Source: JAHCIE01 sp034431435 (GTDB taxonomy: Bacteria > Chloroflexota > Anaerolineae > Epilineales > JAHCIE01). Taken from it: 52,575 nt of DNA. Made by a program: the position numbers and the translations under genes. The notes beneath the pieces were generated by a model that made no database searches, had not been told where the DNA came from, and saw only the letters and a program-made list of their open reading frames with translations. Positions 33,210-41,718 of the stretch are shown one piece after another (position 1 is the stretch's first letter; every line of letters begins with the position of its first letter). The stretch is taken from positions 1 to 52,575 of the forward strand of contig DAOUDG010000034.1 of the NCBI GenBank assembly GCA_034431435.1, read 5' to 3'.

Positions 33210-34388
33210 CTAGCGCTGCGTCCGTACCACGATCAGCCGGTCCTGGCCCGACATAGCCCCCCACACCTCACCCGGCCGCCCCAGAATCTGCCGCACGTTG
33301 GCGCTCGGCGCGGCGTGGGGAAACGAGGTAAAAGTCTCCGTGCGCGGGTCGAAACTCAGCAGGGCGTTCGCGACAAAGTCACTGACCCACACCACGTCCT
33401 GGTCATCGACGTAGACCGCGTACGCCTGCGGATTCTGGCCGGGCAGCTTCCACGCTCGCCAGCTACCAGCCTTCGGATCATAGCGCGACAACTGACCGCT
33501 GTTCCACTCACTGACCCAGATGCGACCCTGCGAGTCAGACCACACACGCCGCGCCCCCTGGCCGGGCGTGGGCGGTTCGATGGGCGTGGCCTGGCCGGTC
33601 TCGGTGTCGATGCGCGCGATGTGATTGCCCGCCAGCGAGGCATAGTAGACCTCGCCGCCGGGCGTGGTGGCGATGCCGTAGGGGCCACGACCGCGCGGCG
33701 CGTCGAACACCTCCATCTGCCCCGTCTTCGGATCGAGCCGCCCATAGACGCCGTTCTGCCCGGTGAACCACAGAACACCGTTACGGTCGAAGGTGGCCGT
33801 ATTCAGATTGGCGTTACCGCGCCCTGATGGCAGCGGAAACGTCTTGACGGCCTCGGTTTGCGCATCGACGCGCACGATGGCATTCAGGCCGCCATCCGTC
33901 AGCCACGCTGCCCCATCAGGCCCCACGATGACGCCGTGGGGCGCGGAGCCAGCGCCCAGGGGGATATGGCGCGTCGCGCCCGTCGCCGGGTCTAGCCGGC
34001 CGAGTTCACCTGAACCCTGGGCCGTATACCAGACCGACCCATCTGGCGCCGGGGCGACATCGTGGGGGCGTGAGCCGCGCGGCACGGCGTATTCCTGGAG
34101 CGTCGGGCGCGCGGCGACGGGTGGCGCTGACGTGGCAGGTGGCGGGCTGGGCCGAATGGGCGCCGTCGCGGGCAGGGTTGGGACAGGGGGCGAGGTGGCG
34201 GGCAGCGTAGGTGGCGAGGTGGGCGGGGCAGGTGGCGCAGGCTGGGTGGGCGGGCGCGTGGGGAAGGCCGCGACAGAAGGCTCCGTCGGCCCCGGCGCAA
34301 TACGACAGGCCGCCAGGACAGCCAGCGCCGCGAGAGCGCCGCCCACAGCCAGCCCGCGCCCCAGGCTGACGGCCAGGCGGGGCATCAT
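33210..34388 (-). CDS. Lipoprotein with streptogramin-lyase-type beta-propeller
   Basis: A 392-residue predicted lipoprotein. The signal has the lipobox LAALAVLAACR near residue 25, then a ~75-residue Pro/Thr/Ala linker, then a six- or seven-bladed propeller of the Vgb / NHL-like type. Blade repeats are visible as DVAPAPDGSVWYTAQGSGEL, GVIVGPDGAAWLTDGGLNAI, TATFDRNGVLWFTGQNGVYG, GIATTPGGEVYYASLAGNHI and VWSDSQGRIWVSEWNSGQLS. Antibiotic lyases are cytosolic; here the lipid anchor and linker suggest an extracytoplasmic binding or scaffold role. The start ATG at 34388 overlaps the dapF stop (ATGA), so translation is coupled to lysine/peptidoglycan biosynthesis. Confidence 0.85.
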   Translation of the reverse strand: MMPRLAVSLGRGLAVGGALAALAVLAACRIAPGPTEPSVAAFPTRPPTQPAPPAPPTSPPTLPATSPPVPTLPATAPIRPSPPPATSAPPVAARPTLQEYAVPRGSRPHDVAPAPDGSVWYTAQGSGELGRLDPATGATRHIPLGAGSAPHGVIVGPDGAAWLTDGGLNAIVRVDAQTEAVKTFPLPSGRGNANLNTATFDRNGVLWFTGQNGVYGRLDPKTGQMEVFDAPRGRGPYGIATTPGGEVYYASLAGNHIARIDTETGQATPIEPPTPGQGARRVWSDSQGRIWVSEWNSGQLSRYDPKAGSWRAWKLPGQNPQAYAVYVDDQDVVWVSDFVANALLSFDPRTETFTSFPHAAPSANVRQILGRPGEVWGAMSGQDRLIVVRTQR

Positions 34389-35275
34389 GTCACCATCGCT
34401 GCTACCGTCGCCAGTAGCTCCGGCGCGACGACGCCATCGAAGGCGCGCGCCGCCGGTCCCGTCATGTACAGGTCGTCGCTGGCCGCATCCCACTCGATGC
34501 TCAACTGGCCGCCGGATACATAGACCGTCGTGCGCCGCTCGCCGCGCCCCGTCAGCACGGCGGCCACCGTCGCCGCCGTCGCGCCCGTGCCGCAGGCCAG
34601 GGTCACCCCCGCCCCGCGCTCCCACGTCCGCATCCGCAGCGTCTGGCCGTCGACCACCTCCACGAAGTGGACGTTGGCGCGGTCAGGAAAGGCGGGATGC
34701 CGCTCCAGGCGCGGCCCTAGCTGGGGCAGGTCCACGGCAGCCAGGTCATCGACGAAGACAACGGCGTGGGGGTTGCCCAGGCTGAGCGTCGTCACGCGCA
34801 CCGCCACGCCGTCCACGTCCAGCGGCGCGTCGAGTACCAGGCCATCGGCGGTCGTCGGCGCGAGGGTCGTCGGCACATCGGCCGGGGCCAGTCGTGGGGC
34901 CTTGAGGTTGGCGCGCACCAGAAAGTGGGCGGGCGTCGGGTCGATGATGGCCGTGGTCCGCAGGCCGCTGTCGGTCATGATGGACAGGTCGCCCCGCCCA
35001 GCCCACAGCCCGGCTTCGTAGACGAAGCGGGTGAAGCAGCGAATGCCGTTGCCGCACATCTTCGCCACGCTGCCGTCGCTGTTGGACAGGCGCATGTAGA
35101 AGTCGGCGCCGCCGGTGGGCAGGACGAGGGCCAGGCCGTCGGCGCCAATGCCGGTGTGGCGATCGCACAGGGCCACGACCAGGTCGGCGGCGGCGGCCAG
35201 GTGGGGCCGGTCGAGGGCATTGACCAGGATGAAATCGTTACCCAGGCCGTGGTACTTGACGAAGGGGAGGGGCAC
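34385..35275 (-). CDS. dapF: Diaminopimelate epimerase
   Basis: Cofactor-independent racemase making meso-diaminopimelate for lysine and peptidoglycan, 296 residues. Two catalytic cysteines: C74 in MCGNGIRCF and the one in LACGTGATAA. KYHGLGNDFILV at the N-terminus and MRTWERGAGVT before the second Cys are typical. The start is taken as GTG at 35275 because AAGGAGG lies 4 bases upstream and the protein then begins at the first strand; the longer open frame to 35356 has no similarity. The stop overlaps the next gene, a lipoprotein. Confidence 0.95.
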   Translation of the reverse strand: MPLPFVKYHGLGNDFILVNALDRPHLAAAADLVVALCDRHTGIGADGLALVLPTGGADFYMRLSNSDGSVAKMCGNGIRCFTRFVYEAGLWAGRGDLSIMTDSGLRTTAIIDPTPAHFLVRANLKAPRLAPADVPTTLAPTTADGLVLDAPLDVDGVAVRVTTLSLGNPHAVVFVDDLAAVDLPQLGPRLERHPAFPDRANVHFVEVVDGQTLRMRTWERGAGVTLACGTGATAATVAAVLTGRGERRTTVYVSGGQLSIEWDAASDDLYMTGPAARAFDGVVAPELLATVAAMVT

Positions 35276-35312
35276 GGGGCCTCCTTGGTCATATGGGAGT
35301 CTGTGGGACAAG

Positions 35313-35370
35313 GGATGCGTGAAACGTGACCTGTCCTGGCAGTTCCCACGCTTCACGTGTCACGCCTCAC
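35313..35370 (-). repeat. Intergenic repeat family, copy 1 (reverse orientation)
   Basis: TGCGTGAAACGTG at 35316-35328 is the complement of the CACGTTTCACGCA core of the other copies, and GTGTCACGCCTCAC at 35357-35370 is the exact complement of 46534-46547. It lies between htrA and dapF. Confidence 0.6.
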
Positions 35371-35375
35371 ATGGT

Positions 35376-36587
35376 CTAGCGCCCCGTCAGCGTCACGCTC
35401 ACGTCCTGGCGCTGGCCACCGCGAAAGACGGTCACCATCACTTCATCGCCAACCTGGTGGCGCATCAGGACATTGACCAGGGAGTGGTCTTCGTCCAGGG
35501 TCGCGCCGTCGATCTGGGTCACGATATCGCCGCGCTGAATGCCGCCCTGCGCGGCCGGGCTGTTGCGCTCGACTTCCTGCACGAACAGGCCGTGGCTGAC
35601 GGGCAGATTGTAGACGGCGGCCAGGGCTGGTGTGATCGCCTGGTAGCGCACCCCCAGGGTCGGATACTCGACGCGGCCCCTGGTGATCAACTGAGTGGCG
35701 ATGTCGCGAACCCGCGCGCTGGGGATGGCGAATCCGAGGCCCTCGGCCAGGTCGGTAGTTGCCAGGCCATAGCGCGTGGTTGCCGGGTCGGCGCGCACGA
35801 TGGCAGTATTGATGCCCACAACCTGTCCGGCCAGGTTGACCAGCGGCCCACCGGAGTTACCGTGGTTGATTGCCGCGTCCGTCTGAATCAACCCCTCTAG
35901 CGACTGGTCGGGGCTGACGCCCAGCTTGCGGTTGAGGGCGCTGACGACCCCAACGCTCACGCTGCCGCGAAACTCACCCAGCGGGCTGCCGATGGCAGCC
36001 ACCGGCTCGCCCGGCTGCAAGGCGGCCGAGTCGCCCAGTTCGGCATAGGCGGGCACGGGGCCATCAACCTTCAGGACGGCCAGGTCATTGTAAGGATCGA
36101 CGCCAACGACAGACGCGGCGCTCGCCGCCTTCGTGCCGTCGGCGAAGATGATCTCTAGCTTCGCCGCCTTGTCCACGACGTGGAAATTGGTAACGATGTG
36201 CCCCTGGGCGTCTAGAATGACGCCCGACGCAGAGGCGCGCTGTTCCGGCTGGCGAAACATCGGGCCGAAGCCAAAGGGCACAAAGCCCGGCGGCGCGGCG
36301 GCCTGGGGTTGCAGCGTGTTCACCACCGTCACGACGGCGGGTTTGACGCGACGCACCGCGTCGACGACGGCCGTGTCGGTCTTTACTGAAAGGGTCTGAG
36401 ACGGCGGCGGCAGCGGTGACTGGGCTGCCAGTTCACGCCGGGCGAGCCAGTACCCCCCCGCCGCGCCCAGGCCCGCGCTCAGTGCAACAAGCAGTAGCAC
36501 GCCGCCCAAGACGACGACAACAGGTAGGCGCGGGGCGCGTTGTTCAGGCGCGGCCAGCGAGGATGAGGCACAAATACGGTAGCCCAC
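35376..36587 (-). CDS. HtrA/DegP-type serine protease, membrane-anchored
   Basis: Trypsin-like protease for extracytoplasmic protein quality control, 403 residues. N-terminal anchor helix at about 22-47, Pro-rich linker, chymotrypsin-fold domain with triad H136 (TNFHVV), D168 (DPYNDLAVL) and S245 (NHGNSGGPL), and one C-terminal PDZ domain at about 300-395 (GLFVQEVERNSPAAQGGIQR). One PDZ places it with the DegS / HtrA-like short forms. The start is GTG at 36587 with GGGAGAG upstream. Catalytic residues are intact, so an active protease is expected. It is likely transcribed separately from dapF, since a repeat element lies between. Confidence 0.94.
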   Translation of the reverse strand: MGYRICASSSLAAPEQRAPRLPVVVVLGGVLLLVALSAGLGAAGGYWLARRELAAQSPLPPPSQTLSVKTDTAVVDAVRRVKPAVVTVVNTLQPQAAAPPGFVPFGFGPMFRQPEQRASASGVILDAQGHIVTNFHVVDKAAKLEIIFADGTKAASAASVVGVDPYNDLAVLKVDGPVPAYAELGDSAALQPGEPVAAIGSPLGEFRGSVSVGVVSALNRKLGVSPDQSLEGLIQTDAAINHGNSGGPLVNLAGQVVGINTAIVRADPATTRYGLATTDLAEGLGFAIPSARVRDIATQLITRGRVEYPTLGVRYQAITPALAAVYNLPVSHGLFVQEVERNSPAAQGGIQRGDIVTQIDGATLDEDHSLVNVLMRHQVGDEVMVTVFRGGQRQDVSVTLTGR

Positions 36588-36687
36588 GACTCACTCTCCC
36601 AACACAAACTAGCGACACCTCTTCATACCATACGGAACTTAGCTTCGCGTGAGAGACGGTTTAGAACTGGGTGAGAGTCTGAACGTC

Positions 36688-38067
36688 TCACGGTTGGCCC
36701 GATGCCAGCAACTGCTGCACCGCGCGCTCCAGCTGCGGGTCGCGCCCCGCCGCCCTGTCATCGGCCGTCCGCGTCACCACTACATCCGGCGCGATGCCCT
36801 GGCCGTGTACCCACGTCCCGCGCGGCGTCAGCCAGCGCGCCGTGGTGAGCCGCAGCCCCCCCTGGTTATTCGCCAACCGCCGCCAGTCCTGCACCGTCCC
36901 CTTGCCAAAGCTGGTCTCGCCAACGAGAAGACCACGGCCCCGATCCTGAATCGCGGCCGCCACCACCTCCGACGCGCTGGCGCTGCCCTTGTCCACCAGC
37001 ACCACCAGGGGTACGTTCGGTGCCAGACCGTTGGGGCGCGCATTGAAGGGCGTGCGCTGGCCGTCGGCATTCTCCTGCAACAGGACGATGCCGCCACTGA
37101 GGAACTGACTGGCGATGTCAACGGCAGCAACCAGGCTGCCCCCCGGATTGCCGCGCAAGTCGAGCACCAGGCCGCGCGGCGTAGCGGCCAGCGCTTGGCG
37201 CAGCGTCTCGCGGAACTCCTGCCCCGTCCGCTGGCCGAAGCCATTGACACGCACGTAGGCGATGCCGGCCGCCTGCGCCTCCCCGCCCAGGTCCTTCGTC
37301 TCTACGTTGGGTGTCACGATGCGCGCGCGGACGATGCTCACCTCGATGGGCTGCGGCGACCCCACCCGCTGCACGGTCAGGCGGACGGTCGTCCCGGCCG
37401 GGCCGCGCACCAGGCCACCCAGGTCATCGGCGCTGATGCCGACGATGCTTGCGTCGTCGATGCGCAGAATCTGATCGCCGGCGCGCAGCCCCGCCTTCTC
37501 GGCGGGCGAGCCGGGCATGGGCGCGATAATAACGACGCTGCCGTCACGGTCGCCGACCTCGATGCCGACGCCCTCAAACGCACCGTTGAGGGCATCGTTG
37601 AGACGCTGGTACTCGTCAGGGTCGTTATAGCCGCTGAAGGTATCGCCCAGGCTGCGCACCATGCCCCGAATCGCGCCGCGCACCAGCGCCACGTCGTTCA
37701 CGGGGCGGGTCAGATAGGCTTCGTGCACCAGAGTCCAGACCTCGGTGAAGGCAGCGAAGGCGTCCTGCACGTCCTTCTCGCTGGCGGGCGGCAGGCTCGG
37801 CGCGCGGGTCGGCTGGCGCGGCACGACGCGCTCGGTGGGCGTGGGGAAGGGCGTCACGCTGGCAACGGATGTCGCCGTCGCCGTGGGCAGCAGCGTCGCC
37901 GTGGGCGGCGGGGTGACGCTGGCGACAGGGGCGGCGCTGGCGGGCAGCGGCGCATCGCCCGGCCGCAGCCAGGGCAGCGGGGCGAAGTTGCCCGTCAGGT
38001 AGCCCGACGCGAACAGAGCCACCGCTGTGATGAGGGCCATACCGGAGGTCCATGCTGAGCGCTGCAT
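36688..38067 (-). CDS. C-terminal processing peptidase, S41 family
   Basis: Secreted or membrane-anchored CtpA-type protease, 459 residues. Signal/anchor helix at about 10-30, a Pro/Thr/Ala/Val linker to about 95, helical N-domain with GMVRSLGDTFSGYNDP, PDZ at about 165-245 (IIAPMPGSPAEKAGLRAGDQ), and the S41 core with LDLRGNPGGSLVAAVDIASQ, nucleophile Ser in KGSASASEV and the general-base Lys in GETSFGKGTVQ. The ATG at 38067 directly abuts the stop of the upstream small gene (TGAATG). It probably trims extracytoplasmic proteins; the substrate is unknown. Confidence 0.94.
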   Translation of the reverse strand: MQRSAWTSGMALITAVALFASGYLTGNFAPLPWLRPGDAPLPASAAPVASVTPPPTATLLPTATATSVASVTPFPTPTERVVPRQPTRAPSLPPASEKDVQDAFAAFTEVWTLVHEAYLTRPVNDVALVRGAIRGMVRSLGDTFSGYNDPDEYQRLNDALNGAFEGVGIEVGDRDGSVVIIAPMPGSPAEKAGLRAGDQILRIDDASIVGISADDLGGLVRGPAGTTVRLTVQRVGSPQPIEVSIVRARIVTPNVETKDLGGEAQAAGIAYVRVNGFGQRTGQEFRETLRQALAATPRGLVLDLRGNPGGSLVAAVDIASQFLSGGIVLLQENADGQRTPFNARPNGLAPNVPLVVLVDKGSASASEVVAAAIQDRGRGLLVGETSFGKGTVQDWRRLANNQGGLRLTTARWLTPRGTWVHGQGIAPDVVVTRTADDRAAGRDPQLERAVQQLLASGQP

Positions 38068-38457
38068 TCAGGTTCCCTTCTGCGTGACGCTTACTGTAAG
38101 CTCCTCGAGGGCATCCAACACCGCCGCCACATCCTGCGCCGTCGCCACTCGTCCCCAGGCGTTGACCGTCTGCTGCGTCTCTTGCGTCACCCGATAGCGC
38201 CGTCCGCCGCGTGTCACGCGCGTCGTCGGCCCCTCGCTCACCAGCCGCACCCGCTGGTAGCGCACCGTCCCGCCAGCGTCGATCCATACCGTGCAGGGCG
38301 CACCGTGGTCGCGACGGCCGACGAGGGTGATAACATTGGGGGCAGCGCGCGCCGCCAGGGCGTCAGCGATGGGCGGGTCGGCCTGCGCCTCGACCGCGAA
38401 CCCGCGCGCCTCCAGCGCCGCGACCACCGCGGCCGACTCCAGTACCGACGCCATCAT
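38068..38457 (-). CDS. Small protein of unknown function
   Basis: A 129-residue protein I cannot assign. It has two short alpha/beta-like halves: LESAAVVAALEARGFAVEAQ and RAAPNVITLVGRRDHGAPCT, followed by a beta-rich VWIDAGGTVRYQRVRLVSEG and a C-terminal helix that looks like AQDVAAVLDALEELTVS. No signal or membrane helix. It starts at ATG 38457, overlapping the phospholipase D stop (ATGA), and ends flush against the S41 protease start, so it is the middle gene of a tight three-gene operon. The frame is open far upstream, but that part lies over the phospholipase gene and is not coding. Confidence 0.7.
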   Translation of the reverse strand: MMASVLESAAVVAALEARGFAVEAQADPPIADALAARAAPNVITLVGRRDHGAPCTVWIDAGGTVRYQRVRLVSEGPTTRVTRGGRRYRVTQETQQTVNAWGRVATAQDVAAVLDALEELTVSVTQKGT

Positions 38458-39509
38458 TGTCCCCCGGGCCAATCGGCCTCGAACGCCTCGCGTAACCGCT
38501 GCACGCCGGCCCGGTCGTCGATGATGATTCCCAGCTCGCGGTTGTTGTCCAGCGAGTTCGCGGACAGGTTGACCGACCCCAGATAGGCGCGCCTCCCGTC
38601 CACGATGATGAGCTTGGTGTGGGGATAGGGGTTGTCCAGCCGTCGCAATTGCGCGCCACGCTGCGTCATCGCCACCAGATCGGCGGTATTCAGGTCGCCC
38701 GCCTCGGCCGGCGGCAGAATCACGCGCACTCCCACGCCCCGCCCGGCCAGGTCGCCCAGCGTCCGTATCACGCTGGCATCGGTGAGCAGTTCGGCCTCCA
38801 CATCCGCCGAGGTCGTGGCCGAGGCCAGCAAGGCCAGGAGACGCGCGCGGGCGTTGTTCGGACTCCATACCAGGTCGGCGTGGCTCACCGCCACGTCACG
38901 GCGCGCCCAGTCGGCGTCGAACACCCTGGCGATCTCGGCCACGCGGGCCGGGTCGGTGTCGATGACGCCATGCTCGCGGTTCTTCGTGAAGGACGACGGC
39001 GTCAGGTTGAGAGTCATAATCAGCGCGACTGCGTCGTCAATGACGACGCTCTTCTGGTGGGTGTAGCGGAAGGTCGGGTTGCCGTCACGCACCTGGACTC
39101 CCGCCGCTCGCAGCTTCGCCACGTCGTCGCGGCTGGCCGGGCCGCCGCCGAAGGGGTCCGGCTCGACCAGGGCGCGCACGTCCACGCCGCGCTGCCGGGC
39201 GCGCATCAACTCGTCCACCACGTCGTTGTCGATGAGCAGGTAGATGGTGAGCCGAACCGACTCCCGCGCGTTGCGCAGGGCGTTGACCAGGGGCGCGCGC
39301 CCATCGTCGGGCATGACCAGCACGGCGATGACGGGCGTCACGTCGGGCGCGGCCACCTCGGTCGGCAGGGCGGCCGGCGCTGGCCCGCTGCCGCTGCACG
39401 CGCCGAGCAGCGCGCCGAGCAGCGCGAGCATCAGCAGCCACGTCCACCGCCCGTGCTGCCCAGGGTGGCTGGCCCCGGCCGCCGCCCACAGCCGGCCATC
39501 AAGGCGCAT
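38454..39509 (-). CDS. Phospholipase D-family lipoprotein
   Basis: A 351-residue PLD-superfamily phosphodiesterase. N-terminal signal with lipobox LLGALLGACSGSG (about 30-42), so it is probably lipid-anchored outside the membrane. Two HKD repeats: FRYTHQKSVVIDDAVALIMT and YPHTKLIIVDGRRAYLGSVN, with the Asn/Ser seen as NLTPSS and NLSANS. The single-chain, two-motif form can be a nuclease, a phospholipase or a cardiolipin-synthase relative; length and secretion favour a nuclease/phospholipase. First gene of the three-gene minus-strand unit ending in the S41 protease. ATG at 39509. Confidence 0.9.
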   Translation of the reverse strand: MRLDGRLWAAAGASHPGQHGRWTWLLMLALLGALLGACSGSGPAPAALPTEVAAPDVTPVIAVLVMPDDGRAPLVNALRNARESVRLTIYLLIDNDVVDELMRARQRGVDVRALVEPDPFGGGPASRDDVAKLRAAGVQVRDGNPTFRYTHQKSVVIDDAVALIMTLNLTPSSFTKNREHGVIDTDPARVAEIARVFDADWARRDVAVSHADLVWSPNNARARLLALLASATTSADVEAELLTDASVIRTLGDLAGRGVGVRVILPPAEAGDLNTADLVAMTQRGAQLRRLDNPYPHTKLIIVDGRRAYLGSVNLSANSLDNNRELGIIIDDRAGVQRLREAFEADWPGGQ

Positions 39510-39568
39510 CTACCGCCATCCGGCAAGGTCGTTGCATCGATGCCCTCCCCCTCCGCCCCTGCCGCACG

Positions 39569-39597
39569 TTGACCCCTTTCTGACCCGACCCTATAAT
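39569..39597 (+). promoter_or_regulatory. Sigma70 promoter for HerA-like gene
   Basis: TTGACC at 39569-39574, 17 bases, TATAAT at 39592-39597, followed by GAAGGAG and the ATG at 39637. Confidence 0.82.
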
Positions 39598-39636
39598 TCT
39601 ACCATCATTTGCCAGTCCCATTGAAGGAGCTTCATC

Positions 39637-41178
<1,542 letters not shown>

Positions 41179-41230
41179 ACCCCAGCCGCCAGGGCTTCGC
41201 CTTCAACCTGACGCCCCGCGCGGACAACCA

Positions 41231-41272
41231 CCGACGACCGACCACCCCTCACCAGGCGTGGTCGGTCGTCGG
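41231..41272. terminator. Perfect 15-bp hairpin between convergent genes
   Basis: CCGACGACCGACCAC at 41231-41245 pairs with 41258-41272 around a 12-base loop, between the HerA-like gene (+) and a small membrane-protein gene (-). Its text belongs to the GACCACCGAC class of intergenic repeats. Confidence 0.7.
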
Positions 41273-41275
41273 TCG

Positions 41276-41515
41276 TCACGCCGCTGGCCCGCCCCCGCCG
41301 AGGAGGGCGGCAATGTCGGGGTGGGTGCGACACGGGTCGAAGTCGGGGTCGGTGACGACGTCGACGAAGTCATCGGGGGGGCGGCGCAGGCGCTGGCGGT
41401 AGAGGTGGCGGACGCCGGCGAAGAGGGCGCCGGCGATGACGATGACGACACCGGAGCCGAGGAGGATGCTGAGGGCGTCCTTGTTGTCGGTGAGGAACTG
41501 GAACAGGCGGTCCAT
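41276..41515 (-). CDS. Small single-pass membrane protein
   Basis: A 79-residue protein with one helix at about 15-38 (DALSILLGSGVVIVIAGALF), a short basic stop-transfer segment (RHLYRQRLRRPP) and an acidic cytoplasmic tail with PDDFVDVVTDPDFDP and one Cys. I do not recognise it. Support for a real gene: a clear membrane topology, a well-spaced promoter at 41550-41578 on the same strand, and a terminator hairpin just beyond its stop. The ribosome site is weak. Confidence 0.6.
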   Translation of the reverse strand: MDRLFQFLTDNKDALSILLGSGVVIVIAGALFAGVRHLYRQRLRRPPDDFVDVVTDPDFDPCRTHPDIAALLGGGGPAA

Positions 41516-41549
41516 GGGCGGCGAGCCTCAGTGGGATGGGGGCAGGTGG

Positions 41550-41578
41550 ATAATAGCACGGGATGGACGCGATGGCAA
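41550..41578 (-). promoter_or_regulatory. Sigma70 promoter for small membrane protein gene
   Basis: Minus strand TTGCCA (41578-41573), 17 bases, TATTAT (41555-41550), with an extended TG at -15/-14. Confidence 0.65.
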
Positions 41579-41636
41579 GCACGGTGAGCGCCTATCATTT
41601 CGCTCCCTCGCTCCCCGCTTGGCGGCCACCGTCGGC

Positions 41637-41665
41637 TTGAAGAATGGGGCGTTTTGTGCTAGAAT
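41637..41665 (+). promoter_or_regulatory. Sigma70 promoter for ftsK paralogue 2
   Basis: TTGAAG at 41637-41642, 17 bases, TAGAAT at 41660-41665 with extended TG, ~54 bases before the ATG at 41719. Confidence 0.75.
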
Positions 41666-41718
41666 AGAACAGATGCGCAGGCAACATAAGATGACACGGG
41701 CAGGAGTGGGCGACGAGG

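Noticed and set aside
34389..34625. N-terminal extension of the beta-propeller lipoprotein
   Set aside because: The region codes for the end of dapF; the ATG at 34388 is followed directly by a proper lipoprotein signal.
36636..36660. GGAACTT as an ECF sigma -35 near htrA
   Set aside because: It is oriented away from htrA toward the 3' end of the S41 gene, and no matching -10 was found.
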